IMG/VR virus record: IMGVR_UViG_3300029448_000049
Span: 1 to 55,772 of that record
Source of the DNA: a virus
Direction: 5' to 3' (one strand)
DNA length: 55,772 nt
The position numbers and the translations under genes were made by a program. The notes under the pieces were generated by a model. It was not told the origin of the DNA and did not search any database. It saw only the letters and a list, made by a program, of their open reading frames with translations. Of this stretch, positions 19,929 through 27,639 are shown piece by piece (position 1 is the stretch's first letter; each line of letters opens with the position of its first letter).

Positions 19929-21693
19929 TATAGCCCTCCTTTTCTATTCTTACGTTATTTACTGTTAATCTTGCATAAAGATGTTCTTTTTCTCTATTCT
20001 TATCTGATTTAATATCTATAAGCTCTACAAGACCTGTTTCTTTATTCTTATAAGGTTTAAGAGATATTAATTTATTTGCATTATAAGCAATTCTAAATGA
20101 ACCTCTAGATGAAGATATGTCCATACCTTCTTTAAATGCAGCTTTACTTACCTCACTAACAGCAAATACAATTACATTTTGTCTTACTGCAAGTTCCATA
20201 ATAGCTTGAGATGCTTCCTCAACTTTCATATTGTTATCTTTTTGTTTACTCTTAAATAAACCTAAATGATCAACAATTACTATTTCTGGTTTAATAGGTA
20301 ATGCAGTAATTCTTCTTTCTAGTTCATGTGCATATGGAGCTGAATAATCTACATTTAACCATTCAAATCTTTTATCCATACCATTTTTCATTTGCTTATA
20401 ATGATTAGCTAACTGTTTTTCATCCCAGCCCATTTCTATCTGTACAAATCTAGACCATATTTGTCTAGGTGACATCTCCATTTCTACAAAGTATGTAGGT
20501 CTTTTGAAATAATTAACCCAATTTTGTAGTAACATAGTCTTCATACTAGCAGGTGGTGCTTGAATTATAACAGTCTCACCTGGATAAACAGGAAAGTCTT
20601 GACCATATGGCTCACCTAAGTTAAGTGGCTTTAGATCTTGTGCATAGAAATTAATAAGCTCATCTTCCATACCACTAGAATCCATTACATTTTCTGCTTT
20701 AGCTCCTCTATGTAACGTACATTTAGAGTCACAATAAAACTTTATAACAGCATCATCTGCACCATATCTATAACCTTGGCCATCATGACCAGTATAACAA
20801 CCTTCTACTATACCATCCATTTCTTCTTTCTTAAACTCACTTTGAGCACCTTCACTAACTCTTACACGCCAATCTTCCATAATTAGACGTACAATATTCT
20901 CTGGAAAGTTCCATCTTAAATGTGATGCTATTCTAAGAGCAACCATATGACGTTTGCCATGTTGTGCACCTTCTAACATTTTCTGTATACAAGTAGTAGT
21001 TACAGGGTCCCTAGTATTTTTAACTTTAACTACAGGTTTTTCCTTAACTTCTCCTTTATCAAACACATCAAATACTTCTTCACATTGTAAGTCTTTTAAT
21101 GGATATTCTCGTGGTTTATCACACCATTTAATTATCTGTTCTTTCATAACATCTTCATTATCTAACCATTTTTCTTGAAATTGATTCTTCCATGAGCCAG
21201 ATTTAGTATTTTTAGTATGAGGTATACGTATTAGCCTAGACTTATCAGTAACAGATGGATCAGCATATTCAAATATTCCAACTTTAGTAAGTCTTTCTTT
21301 TACTAATATGTGTAAGTTTTTGCTAGGTTTCCATTTAAATGCTGTTTCTGATATGTGTATATGAAAACCCCTACCACTAAAGTATAATTCATAAGGAACA
21401 TTTAGTTTAGTTAGTAGTTTAAGTAACTTTTTAGTTTTCTTTGAAGCTTCTAATGGATTTTCACCATCTACATCTAATATAAACTCATCAGGCATATATA
21501 TTAAGCCATCATAACCTGATAATGAGTTGTTTTTAGCATAAAACTCTACTACATACTCATCATAATCATATAAAGACATAAAAGTATCACTGTCTGTACC
21601 CATCCAATCTTCTATTTTAGTTGTTGATTGAAAATTATGTCTGTTACTAACACCTAAAGCATATTCTTTAATTAACTCTTTATTGCCTGTCAT
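19921..21693 (-). CDS. Primase-helicase: AEP-type primase fused to RecA-like ATPase, about 590 aa
   Basis: I start at ATG 21693 (MTGNKELIKEY), which has GGAGG at good spacing; the ATG three codons earlier touches that site. Counting from the longer start, residues 74-80 (FILDVDG) give the DxD metal motif and residues 109-116 (SGRGFHIH) the sGxGxHxH motif of archaeo-eukaryotic primases, followed by RLIRIPHTKNTKSG. Residues 302-330 contain Cys residues that may hold zinc. A Walker A-like APPASMKT (382-389, degenerate first glycine) and Walker B IVIVDH (474-479) define a DnaB/RecA-type motor. It should prime and unwind phage DNA. It is preceded by three tiny coupled genes. Confidence 0.85.
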   Translation of the reverse strand: MTGNKELIKEYALGVSNRHNFQSTTKIEDWMGTDSDTFMSLYDYDEYVVEFYAKNNSLSGYDGLIYMPDEFILDVDGENPLEASKKTKKLLKLLTKLNVPYELYFSGRGFHIHISETAFKWKPSKNLHILVKERLTKVGIFEYADPSVTDKSRLIRIPHTKNTKSGSWKNQFQEKWLDNEDVMKEQIIKWCDKPREYPLKDLQCEEVFDVFDKGEVKEKPVVKVKNTRDPVTTTCIQKMLEGAQHGKRHMVALRIASHLRWNFPENIVRLIMEDWRVRVSEGAQSEFKKEEMDGIVEGCYTGHDGQGYRYGADDAVIKFYCDSKCTLHRGAKAENVMDSSGMEDELINFYAQDLKPLNLGEPYGQDFPVYPGETVIIQAPPASMKTMLLQNWVNYFKRPTYFVEMEMSPRQIWSRFVQIEMGWDEKQLANHYKQMKNGMDKRFEWLNVDYSAPYAHELERRITALPIKPEIVIVDHLGLFKSKQKDNNMKVEEASQAIMELAVRQNVIVFAVSEVSKAAFKEGMDISSSRGSFRIAYNANKLISLKPYKNKETGLVELIDIKSDKNREKEHLYARLTVNNVRIEKEGYNG

Positions 21694-21787
21694 CGTGTAC
21701 ATCCTCCAAACTACTATTATACATAAGTATTAGTGTACCTATTGCAAGTATAAATATAGATAAGAATATTAAAATAATTTCTATCAT
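21680..21787 (-). CDS. Tiny membrane protein, 35 aa
   Basis: MIEIILIFLSIFILAIGTLI forms one hydrophobic membrane helix, followed by a short acidic tail. ATG overlaps the previous TGA (ATGA), and the end overlaps the primase-helicase start, whose ribosome site it contains. Function unknown; it may be a small host-takeover membrane peptide. Confidence 0.5.
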   Translation of the reverse strand: MIEIILIFLSIFILAIGTLILMYNSSLEDVHDDRQ

Positions 21788-21963
21788 TTACGTTCCTCCG
21801 ATTTCTTTAATTTGGCTTGTTCTCTAAGCATCTTTTGATACTCGTATCTTGCTCTTTTTGCTAACATTCTAGGAGTATAATGCGTATAGTCTCTATCTTT
21901 AGGATTTTGCCCTAAACCTATATCTTTTCTATTCATAAAATGCATAAATTCTGTTGCTCTCAT
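21784..21963 (-). CDS. Small basic protein, 59 aa
   Basis: The frame MRATEFMHFMNRKD to a TGA stop is coupled on both sides by ATGA overlaps. The product is Lys/Arg-rich with a DYTHYTPRMLAKRARYEY segment, perhaps nucleic-acid binding. No family is recognised. Confidence 0.55.
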   Translation of the reverse strand: MRATEFMHFMNRKDIGLGQNPKDRDYTHYTPRMLAKRARYEYQKMLREQAKLKKSEERK

Positions 21964-22100
21964 AGATTACCATATTTCTTTTTGTATTGATTAACTAAAA
22001 AACTAATTTTAGTTTTATTACCTTTTTTTATAGATTTTAGTATATCTTTTTTAAGCATTTTCTTTTGAATTTTTAATTTGCTTGCTTCTTTCTTATTCAT
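21960..22100 (-). CDS. Small very basic protein, 46 aa
   Basis: AAGGAG precedes ATG by about six bases. The product is dominated by Lys (MNKKEASKLKIQKKMLKK) and ends with TGA in an ATGA overlap with the next gene. It is the first gene of the primase-helicase cluster and follows element E. It probably binds nucleic acid; no family is recognised. Confidence 0.55.
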   Translation of the reverse strand: MNKKEASKLKIQKKMLKKDILKSIKKGNKTKISFLVNQYKKKYGNL

Positions 22101-22115
22101 AATACTCCTTATTTA

Positions 22116-22198
22116 TATAGAGAGCCTCACATATTCCTTTGCCAAATGAACTTTCTGGTATCTTTTGGACTTATAGGACCAGTTATTGGCTCTCTATA
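22116..22198 (-). promoter_or_regulatory. Structured intergenic element E
   Basis: An 11-bp perfect stem (TATAGAGAGCC at 22116-22126, GGCTCTCTATA at 22188-22198) encloses 61 bases, within which CTGGT (22155-22159) pairs with ACCAG (22178-22182). It lies between the SSB stop and the ribosome site of the 46-aa gene. There is no U-tract of terminator type. Confidence 0.65.
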
Positions 22199-22214
22199 AA
22201 CGATTAACTGTTAA

Positions 22215-22754
22215 TTAAAACGGTATCTCGTCGTTACTCTCGGAGGTCGAAGTAGTTTGTGCTACTTCTTGTGATTTCTCTATCATTTTAGGTTCAACAA
22301 ATTTCTTATAGAAGTCTATAGCTTTACCTTTCCAATAATCTACATCATCAGCATTAAATGTTTCTACTGCATTTGTAAATTCTGTTGGAGCAGTTTTAGA
22401 TAAAACTCTAGAATATTTACCATCTTTATAGAAATAAACATTCATTTTCTTACCTATAAGTGCATCTTCACTATCATCCATTTTGACAACTTTAGATCCA
22501 TCAGGGCCTTCTAATGCACTAGTTATACCAGCATTAGCAAATCTATATACTTGTCCAATAGCAAATTCTTCGCCATCAGTACCAGTTTTAGCATAGACTC
22601 TCATGTTAAAGTTTTCTGGATACTCATCAAAGTGTATATCAATACATTTAGCACCATTCCAGTCATTATATTTAGCTTTTGAAACTACAAGCTCATGCCA
22701 ACCAGTTGTATACTGATTATTAGCTTTACCTGATTTAATTGTTATTGTTCTCAT
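22215..22754 (-). CDS. SSB-like single-stranded DNA-binding protein, 179 aa
   Basis: The N-terminal 130 residues are beta-rich and acidic, of the type found in phage SSB analogues. The C-terminus is a flexible acidic tail ending NDEIPF, closely like the DDDIPF tip through which bacterial SSB recruits repair and replication proteins. It should coat single-stranded DNA for the ERF annealase immediately upstream and for the primase-helicase downstream. Coupled to ERF with an 11-base gap. The OB-fold itself is inferred, the tail is seen directly. Confidence 0.75.
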   Translation of the reverse strand: MRTITIKSGKANNQYTTGWHELVVSKAKYNDWNGAKCIDIHFDEYPENFNMRVYAKTGTDGEEFAIGQVYRFANAGITSALEGPDGSKVVKMDDSEDALIGKKMNVYFYKDGKYSRVLSKTAPTEFTNAVETFNADDVDYWKGKAIDFYKKFVEPKMIEKSQEVAQTTSTSESNDEIPF

Positions 22755-22765
22755 GTATTCTCCTA

Positions 22766-23266
22766 TTATTTACGAATTGAATTAGCATCGTCATCATACT
22801 GAGCGATACCTACTATTGCAGATAAACCGTATCTACGACCATATGTTATTGCAGCACCTACACCTTGTGCATCTACTTTAGATAAAGGTAATTTAACTTT
22901 TGACCTTAGCCATTGACCTGATGCGTGCATAAGTGTAGTAGTTACACATATTGCATTAGGAACTATTTCATTACCTTGACTAACAGATAATCCATATTTA
23001 CTAAGATGTGGAAATGCTGACTTAATTACCGCATGTAAATCTGCATAACTAGATTTAAAGAATGGATTAGTACTTTCTTTCTTAGCACCTTCTAATTCAG
23101 ATTGAGCTTTAGCTAATGCTTCTGCTAACTTATCTATTTCAGGTGATTTCCAAGAATCTGCTTTAGGCTGTTCACCTAATGCTTTTAACTCTTGTTTTTT
23201 AGTATTTTGTTTGTCTTCTAGTATTGTTTTAGCAATACCAGTTTGCTTAGATATATCAATATCCAT
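22766..23266 (-). CDS. erf: ERF-family single-strand annealing recombinase, 166 aa
   Basis: Strong ribosome site AAGGAGGAAGC before ATG. Residues about 65-85 (NPFFKSSYADLHAVIKSA) and the signature GVGAAITYGRRYGLSAIVGI followed by a DDDAN motif are diagnostic of the ERF annealase family (P22 Erf type). It promotes annealing of complementary strands for recombination-dependent replication and genome circularisation or repair. A non-conserved Lys-rich N-terminus of about 50 residues precedes the core. It is grouped with the SSB-like gene, which commonly accompanies annealases. Confidence 0.9.
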   Translation of the reverse strand: MDIDISKQTGIAKTILEDKQNTKKQELKALGEQPKADSWKSPEIDKLAEALAKAQSELEGAKKESTNPFFKSSYADLHAVIKSAFPHLSKYGLSVSQGNEIVPNAICVTTTLMHASGQWLRSKVKLPLSKVDAQGVGAAITYGRRYGLSAIVGIAQYDDDANSIRK

Positions 23267-23290
23267 TGAGCTTCCTCCTTGTTTAATGAA

Positions 23291-23364
23291 ATAGGGCAGT
23301 ACAATTAGGTTAAGACTACCCTATCTCTTTTGCTATACATAAAGATACCTTCGATTTGAAGGGT
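23291..23364 (-). promoter_or_regulatory. Structured intergenic element F (two hairpins)
   Basis: First hairpin: ATAGGGCAGT (23291-23300) with ACTACCCTAT (23315-23324), 9 of 10 pairs. Second: ACCTTC (23347-23352) with GAAGGGT (23358-23364), five-base loop, read on the minus strand just after the E1-like gene and followed by UUUAU, so it could act as a weak terminator. Together they separate the E1-like gene from ERF. Confidence 0.55.
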
Positions 23365-23371
23365 CTATAAT

Positions 23372-24025
23372 CTATGAAACTAATTTCTTTTTATCAAGTA
23401 TTAATGTTGAAAAGTTGAAAATAATTTCTTTAAAGTATGGTTGTTTCATAACTATGTTCTTAATAGAATTAGATATAAAACTGCCACTCATATTACTACA
23501 ATAAGATGTAGCTTTACGAGTACATGGTTCAGGATCAGAGTCATCATCAGAATACCAGTCCTGTTCATATTGTTTAACAGTAATATTGTTATATATATAC
23601 TGTTGATATTGTTCTGCACCCATACGACCATCTATAACAATTGATGGCTTATAAGGGCATTGTGCTAACAATTTAACTATATCCATACGAGCAGACATAC
23701 TATCTAAACCTAATACAAGTATGTCATCTTTTGTACCAGTATAGTATTCAAATTTATGATTTGAAAGTTTAATTTCAATAGATTCTTCTATTCTTTTAAT
23801 GTGTGAACCTAAAGCGTTTACTTTAGAATTACCAATATCATCATTAACATATTGGCTAACACCTACATTTTCTATACCAACTTTATCAAAATCATATAAA
23901 TGAAACTGATTAGCACCAAGTCTTGCTAATTGTGTTGCTACAGAGCTACCAATAGCACCGCAACCAACAATATGAAACCTAATACCTGATATATCTGCTA
24001 TATCTTGACTTCTCATATTTATCAT
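23372..24025 (-). CDS. ThiF/E1-like adenylyltransferase (ubiquitin-like activating enzyme), 217 aa
   Basis: The Rossmann-type nucleotide site GCGAIGS (21-27) follows HIV; YDFDKVGIENVGVSQY gives the D45/D47 and Asn region of E1/MoeB/ThiF; NSKVNALG contains the conserved Lys (68); LGLDSMSARM has the later Asp (108). Near the C-terminus EPCTRKATSYC offers Cys168 as a candidate thioester or sulfur-transfer residue. Such enzymes adenylate the C-terminal glycine of a beta-grasp protein and may pass it to a Cys. At 217 residues it is a minimal, single-domain version. ATG overlaps the JAB gene stop (ATGA), so the two are made together. The likely partner is the 72-aa ubiquitin-like protein at 27640. 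Confidence 0.85.
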   Translation of the reverse strand: MINMRSQDIADISGIRFHIVGCGAIGSSVATQLARLGANQFHLYDFDKVGIENVGVSQYVNDDIGNSKVNALGSHIKRIEESIEIKLSNHKFEYYTGTKDDILVLGLDSMSARMDIVKLLAQCPYKPSIVIDGRMGAEQYQQYIYNNITVKQYEQDWYSDDDSDPEPCTRKATSYCSNMSGSFISNSIKNIVMKQPYFKEIIFNFSTLILDKKKLVS

Positions 24026-24969
24026 ATATTGTATCCTCCATTATAACTTATCATATCTGCATATAATTCTGCTATATCATTATATTTATTGTCAATTATC
24101 AATATTGCAAATGGATGTTCATCTGCAGCTATAAACTCTTCTATATCTTTCTTAGTTAGTTTATCTATTTGTAAACCATATGGTTCAATTATTACATTTG
24201 TATGTGTTATAGCTGACTTAACTTTATGTGCATTCCATTTACCAGATTTAAACTGACGCATAAATTCTGTTATTTTATTACAAGCATACTCATATTTAGC
24301 TTCAAAGTTAGCTGTTTCTTGATGTGTTGGCTTAATTGTCATATCATCATCTACCCAGTTATAAGTAGACCAGTCTCTATATTTGCCTGATGTAAGACTA
24401 AGTTGATTACCATTAGATGGTAATTTAGCATAACCAGTTTGATAAGAGCTTATTGATCTAGTTGTACATTTAGCTTTAACTTCTGTAAGTATTTCAAGAG
24501 GTATTTCTACTTCAGGTGTGTCATCAATAACTTTTAATTCTATATCTTGATGTACTACTACAGGTTTCCATACAGATATTCTACATTTATATTCTTGTTT
24601 TAAATTAACAACAAGAGCAAACGATACATCTGAATCACCTTCACCATACTCGTCTATACTAGATAAATCTGTACCACTCCAGAAAGCCTCCATTGTGTGA
24701 TGACTATGCCACCAACAAAATCTAAAGGTATCATCTTTATGTTTCATTGCAGCTTTAGTATAATACATAGCTAATTCTTCTTTATCAAGGTCACAAGTTG
24801 TACCAGCTATTTCTTGCTTTACAATCTGTGGATTTTCTATGTGCCAATCTCCATCTTTATCTTGTGTTACTACAGCCATACCACCTATCTCAGCCTTTTC
24901 TGTATGATAAGCAGCTTTAGCATAGTTAATTATTGTGTCCCAACTGTCTTTATGTATAAATATTTCCAT
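24022..24969 (-). CDS. JAB/JAMM-domain metallopeptidase, 315 aa
   Basis: Residues 1-150 form an MPN/JAB domain. Glu27 (EIGG) and the run HSHHTMEAFWSGTD (88-101) match the complete JAMM motif HxH-x7-S-x2-D, so a zinc peptidase should be active. JAB enzymes remove C-terminal tails from ubiquitin-like proteins or cleave isopeptide bonds. The C-terminal 165 residues are unassigned and perhaps bind the substrate. The gene sits in an RHH-JAB-E1 cluster with ATGA coupling to E1 and AGGAGG before its ATG. In this phage the natural substrate is the GG-DQ protein at 27640. Confidence 0.9.
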   Translation of the reverse strand: MEIFIHKDSWDTIINYAKAAYHTEKAEIGGMAVVTQDKDGDWHIENPQIVKQEIAGTTCDLDKEELAMYYTKAAMKHKDDTFRFCWWHSHHTMEAFWSGTDLSSIDEYGEGDSDVSFALVVNLKQEYKCRISVWKPVVVHQDIELKVIDDTPEVEIPLEILTEVKAKCTTRSISSYQTGYAKLPSNGNQLSLTSGKYRDWSTYNWVDDDMTIKPTHQETANFEAKYEYACNKITEFMRQFKSGKWNAHKVKSAITHTNVIIEPYGLQIDKLTKKDIEEFIAADEHPFAILIIDNKYNDIAELYADMISYNGGYNI

Positions 24970-24977
24970 TTAACCTC

Positions 24978-25166
24978 CTAGTTAATTTGATAGTTTATTA
25001 TGCATTGTGTAAGAAATAAATTTGCCTGTTGTGTAATGCTTCTATGTTCACTCATAGCTATTTTTTCTAGTTTATCTAAAACTTCTTTTTCAGCTATAAA
25101 TCTAATAGTAATCATTTCAGGTTTATTTATATCTCTTTTAAAAGGTTTTCTACCTCTAGTTGCCAT
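24978..25166 (-). CDS. Ribbon-helix-helix-like DNA-binding protein, 62 aa
   Basis: A basic N-terminus (ATRGRKPFKRD) is followed by a strand MITIRFI and two helices (EVLDKLEKIAMSE, SITQQANLFLTQCI), the layout of Arc/MetJ-type repressors. It may control its own cluster, which encodes JAB and E1. AAGGAGG precedes ATG and element B lies just upstream. The call is based on pattern only. Confidence 0.65.
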   Translation of the reverse strand: MATRGRKPFKRDINKPEMITIRFIAEKEVLDKLEKIAMSEHRSITQQANLFLTQCIINYQIN

Positions 25167-25184
25167 TTTCCCTCCTTAAGTTAA

Positions 25185-25242
25185 TTAAGTGTACCCTGCT
25201 CGGTTGCTGTTAACAGACGGGAGGCTCACGGGTACAACTTAA
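25185..25242 (-). promoter_or_regulatory. Structured intergenic element B
   Basis: TTAAGTGTACCC (25185-25196) pairs with GGGTACAACTTAA (25230-25242): 12 bp with a single bulged base. The interior holds the palindrome CTGTTAACAG. The outer arm includes the stop codon of the radical SAM gene. It separates that gene from the RHH-JAB-E1 cluster. No U-tract follows on the minus strand. Confidence 0.65.
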
Positions 25243-26108
25243 AATATGTATCTTATTTCTTGCCATGGTAATATTGCATTATGACTGTGTTTCCAAGCTT
25301 CTATTAGCCTACGTTTATATTGATATTTATATCTAATATTAACATTGCCATATTGAGATGTTTTTTGTTCCTGTATACCAGGCTTCCAAAGCAAATCTTC
25401 TGCTCGTTTTGTACTTTCTTTCTTCATATTATGTTCATGCATATTATGATTATGTGTAAGAAATATAACCTCACACTTAACATACTTTTTTATAGCATCA
25501 TCCACATATTTATCTACTTGTTTGAATAGATTTTGATATAATATACCAGCATCTTCTTCTACAATTACAGGTGAATAATTTAAATGAACATCATAACCTG
25601 CAATCCAGAATTTATTAACAGCTTTTAGTCTATCAGCAATAGTAGACGTGCCAGGCTCTAGTATATTAGCATACTTTTGTGGCATTATACTAAATCTGAT
25701 ACGTATTTTACGGTTAGGATTATAGTTTAACAGCTCTTCATTAACATATTTAGTAGCTGCTGTACCCATAGCTCTATCATTTCTCTTAAAATAGTTAAAT
25801 AACTTTTTCCATTCATGATATTCTAAGTGTTTTATATAGTCTTCATTACAACTAAAGTCATATGTGTAATATTTATCATGTGTTTGGTCAGGTTCTTTAG
25901 GCCATTTTAAGTTACCATTATGTGCATCTATAGTACCTATAATTTCTTTTGTATTTAACGCTACTGACAGACCTGTTTTTACATGTCTACGCATATAACA
26001 ATAACTACATTTATATTCACACCCAAAACCAAAGGAAGGCGTAATAAAATTACTACTACGCCCTGAATCTCTGATTATTAGTGCTTTACGTCTTACATAC
26101 TTAGGCAT
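25239..26108 (-). CDS. Radical SAM enzyme, spore-photoproduct-lyase-like, 289 aa
   Basis: I start at ATG 26108 (MPKYVRRKALIIRD), which has AGGAGGG upstream and overlaps the previous stop as ATGCCTAA; a longer in-frame start at 26186 lies inside the upstream gene. GCEYKCSYCYM carries the Cx3Cx2C iron-sulfur motif. Later RIRFSIMPQ and LNYSPVIV resemble the strand motifs of SplB-type radical SAM proteins. Substrate is unknown: DNA photoproduct repair, tRNA or protein modification are all possible. Co-translation with the 457-aa protein and its place inside the ubiquitin-like locus suggest a linked modification, but that is inference. Confidence 0.8.
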   Translation of the reverse strand: MPKYVRRKALIIRDSGRSSNFITPSFGFGCEYKCSYCYMRRHVKTGLSVALNTKEIIGTIDAHNGNLKWPKEPDQTHDKYYTYDFSCNEDYIKHLEYHEWKKLFNYFKRNDRAMGTAATKYVNEELLNYNPNRKIRIRFSIMPQKYANILEPGTSTIADRLKAVNKFWIAGYDVHLNYSPVIVEEDAGILYQNLFKQVDKYVDDAIKKYVKCEVIFLTHNHNMHEHNMKKESTKRAEDLLWKPGIQEQKTSQYGNVNIRYKYQYKRRLIEAWKHSHNAILPWQEIRYIF

Positions 26109-27474
26109 CGTTACCCTCCTCATTTCTTGCGTCAAGTTGTTGTCTAAGTTCTTCAGGATTCCATTGAGCATTTCTATCTTGCTCACGATTACCTTGTATT
26201 GCTTGTTCTGATGCAGGTATACTTACAGTTGGTTGACCACCATCGTCTACACTATGTATTATAGTAGGACCATGATTTACACCACCCATTCTAGTTGCCC
26301 ATTGTAATGTTAGTTGTTCAGCATCTTCTGGTGATATAGGTTCTTTATGTACAGATAAATACCTTGTACAGCTAGACCTAAATCTACATTCATGCATATC
26401 ACAATAGTCTTCTCTACCAGTTGGTTCATAACTACAAGTATCTACGCTATTTGTACCAAATACTTTTCTATATTCATCAGATAATCTACTTGGTTCGCCA
26501 TGATACATTGTTTTAATGTTATTATGTGGACCTGTCTCGTTAGTATAAGATGTAGACCAATTAATACATTGCATTACATAAGAAGGTAAATCAAACTTTC
26601 TTAGTGAAGTATTAAAGTTAGTTGCATCATCACCATAACATACACTTTGACCAAATTCATTATTACTACCATATCTAGAACCAGATATGTATGGAAATGC
26701 TAAATAACCTCTATCATCATGCTGTATTACATTACCATATGTCATAACATCAAAACGAGGATTAGTAAAACTACTATTTCTAGTCATATCTTTTAATGGA
26801 TAAGTTACAATATTTAATTCTATATCCATATCACAAGCTATATTTTCTATATGTTTAGCAGCTTCTGCACTACTTCTACCTTTAGTAATGTATATTTTCA
26901 TAGCATCTGGTGTCATTCTTAGTGTAGATACTAATTTATACCTTTGATTAGTTCTAGATCTTTCAGCTACATACATTCTATGTCTCATATATTCCATATT
27001 ATCTAAATTATCTATAAGACTTTGTGCTATCTCATCTTTTTCACACACATAATTAGAATATACATTCTTTCTTTCAACAAGAATACTTGGGTCTTCAAGC
27101 CACATTTCGCCATTATATCTAGCAGTATATAACATTCTATCTATACCTCTTAACATAGCTTGCATACTATTCCAAGAATGTTGTCTAAAATAATCTTCTC
27201 TAGACATAAAGTTATACATACCACTTGGTTTTCTATTAAATCCTAACATTTCATTAACAGCTTCAGCTACTATTTTGTAACTACCACGTTTCCATTTAAA
27301 TGTTTTAGTTATATCTAAATTAGACCTGTATCTTCTGTTAAATATGTTTACTTGCTCTAATATATCGCCTTGTGGACCAAAATAAATGTGATCACCAAGG
27401 TCTTCTACTTCTATTTCTGCCATACACTGTTCCATTGTACCATCTACAGTGCATACATAATGTGAATCTATCAT
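26101..27474 (-). CDS. Unknown 457-aa protein, possible E2-like domain plus Cys cluster
   Basis: GGAGGG precedes ATG. I know no close family. Residues about 190-320 run from a beta-rich part (AMKIYITKG, IELNIVTYP, PRFDVMTYGNVIQ) through FPYISGS to GQSVCYGDD (Cys279) and then helical segments FDLPSYVMQCINWS. That order resembles the HPxI...CxG core of ubiquitin-conjugating (E2-like) folds in bacteria and phages. Cys347, Cys358, Cys363 and Cys369 (YCDMHECRFRSSC) probably bind zinc or an iron-sulfur cluster. The C-terminus is acidic and disordered. Overlap with the radical SAM gene (8 bases) and the ubiquitin-like gene upstream make a conjugating role attractive; an alternative is a nucleic-acid enzyme working with the radical SAM protein. 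Confidence 0.5.
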   Translation of the reverse strand: MIDSHYVCTVDGTMEQCMAEIEVEDLGDHIYFGPQGDILEQVNIFNRRYRSNLDITKTFKWKRGSYKIVAEAVNEMLGFNRKPSGMYNFMSREDYFRQHSWNSMQAMLRGIDRMLYTARYNGEMWLEDPSILVERKNVYSNYVCEKDEIAQSLIDNLDNMEYMRHRMYVAERSRTNQRYKLVSTLRMTPDAMKIYITKGRSSAEAAKHIENIACDMDIELNIVTYPLKDMTRNSSFTNPRFDVMTYGNVIQHDDRGYLAFPYISGSRYGSNNEFGQSVCYGDDATNFNTSLRKFDLPSYVMQCINWSTSYTNETGPHNNIKTMYHGEPSRLSDEYRKVFGTNSVDTCSYEPTGREDYCDMHECRFRSSCTRYLSVHKEPISPEDAEQLTLQWATRMGGVNHGPTIIHSVDDGGQPTVSIPASEQAIQGNREQDRNAQWNPEELRQQLDARNEEGNDA

Positions 27475-27491
27475 ATACCCTCCAAGGTTTA

Positions 27492-27626
27492 TTTAAATTG
27501 ACTACACGCAGGACATTCTCCTGTTACCTATGATTGTACAATAACAGCTCTTCTTACTGTCTGTCCTAATGCCAATCTCACGCACCATCCTTCGCTAGTA
27601 TATCTCTAGCACCTCGTCTATTTAAA
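27492..27626 (-). promoter_or_regulatory. Structured intergenic element C, about 135 nt
   Basis: An outer stem pairs TTTAAATTGAC (27492-27502) with GTCTATTTAAA (27616-27626), 10 of 11. Inside are AGGACA/TGTCCT (27510-27515, 27562-27567), nested CTGTTA/TAACAG (27521-27526, 27542-27547), the palindrome ATTGTACAAT, and a separate 5-bp, 7-base-loop hairpin GCTAG/CTAGC (27594-27610). This is the most elaborate of the elements and could be a structured non-coding RNA, leader or processing site. It lies between the ubiquitin-like gene and the 457-aa gene. Confidence 0.6.
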
Positions 27627-27639
27627 GTTAATTACTTAT

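Noticed and set aside
27594-27610. tRNA arm-like 5-bp stem with 7-base loop
   Set aside because: No acceptor stem, no T-loop motif and no U33 in the loop on either strand; not a tRNA.
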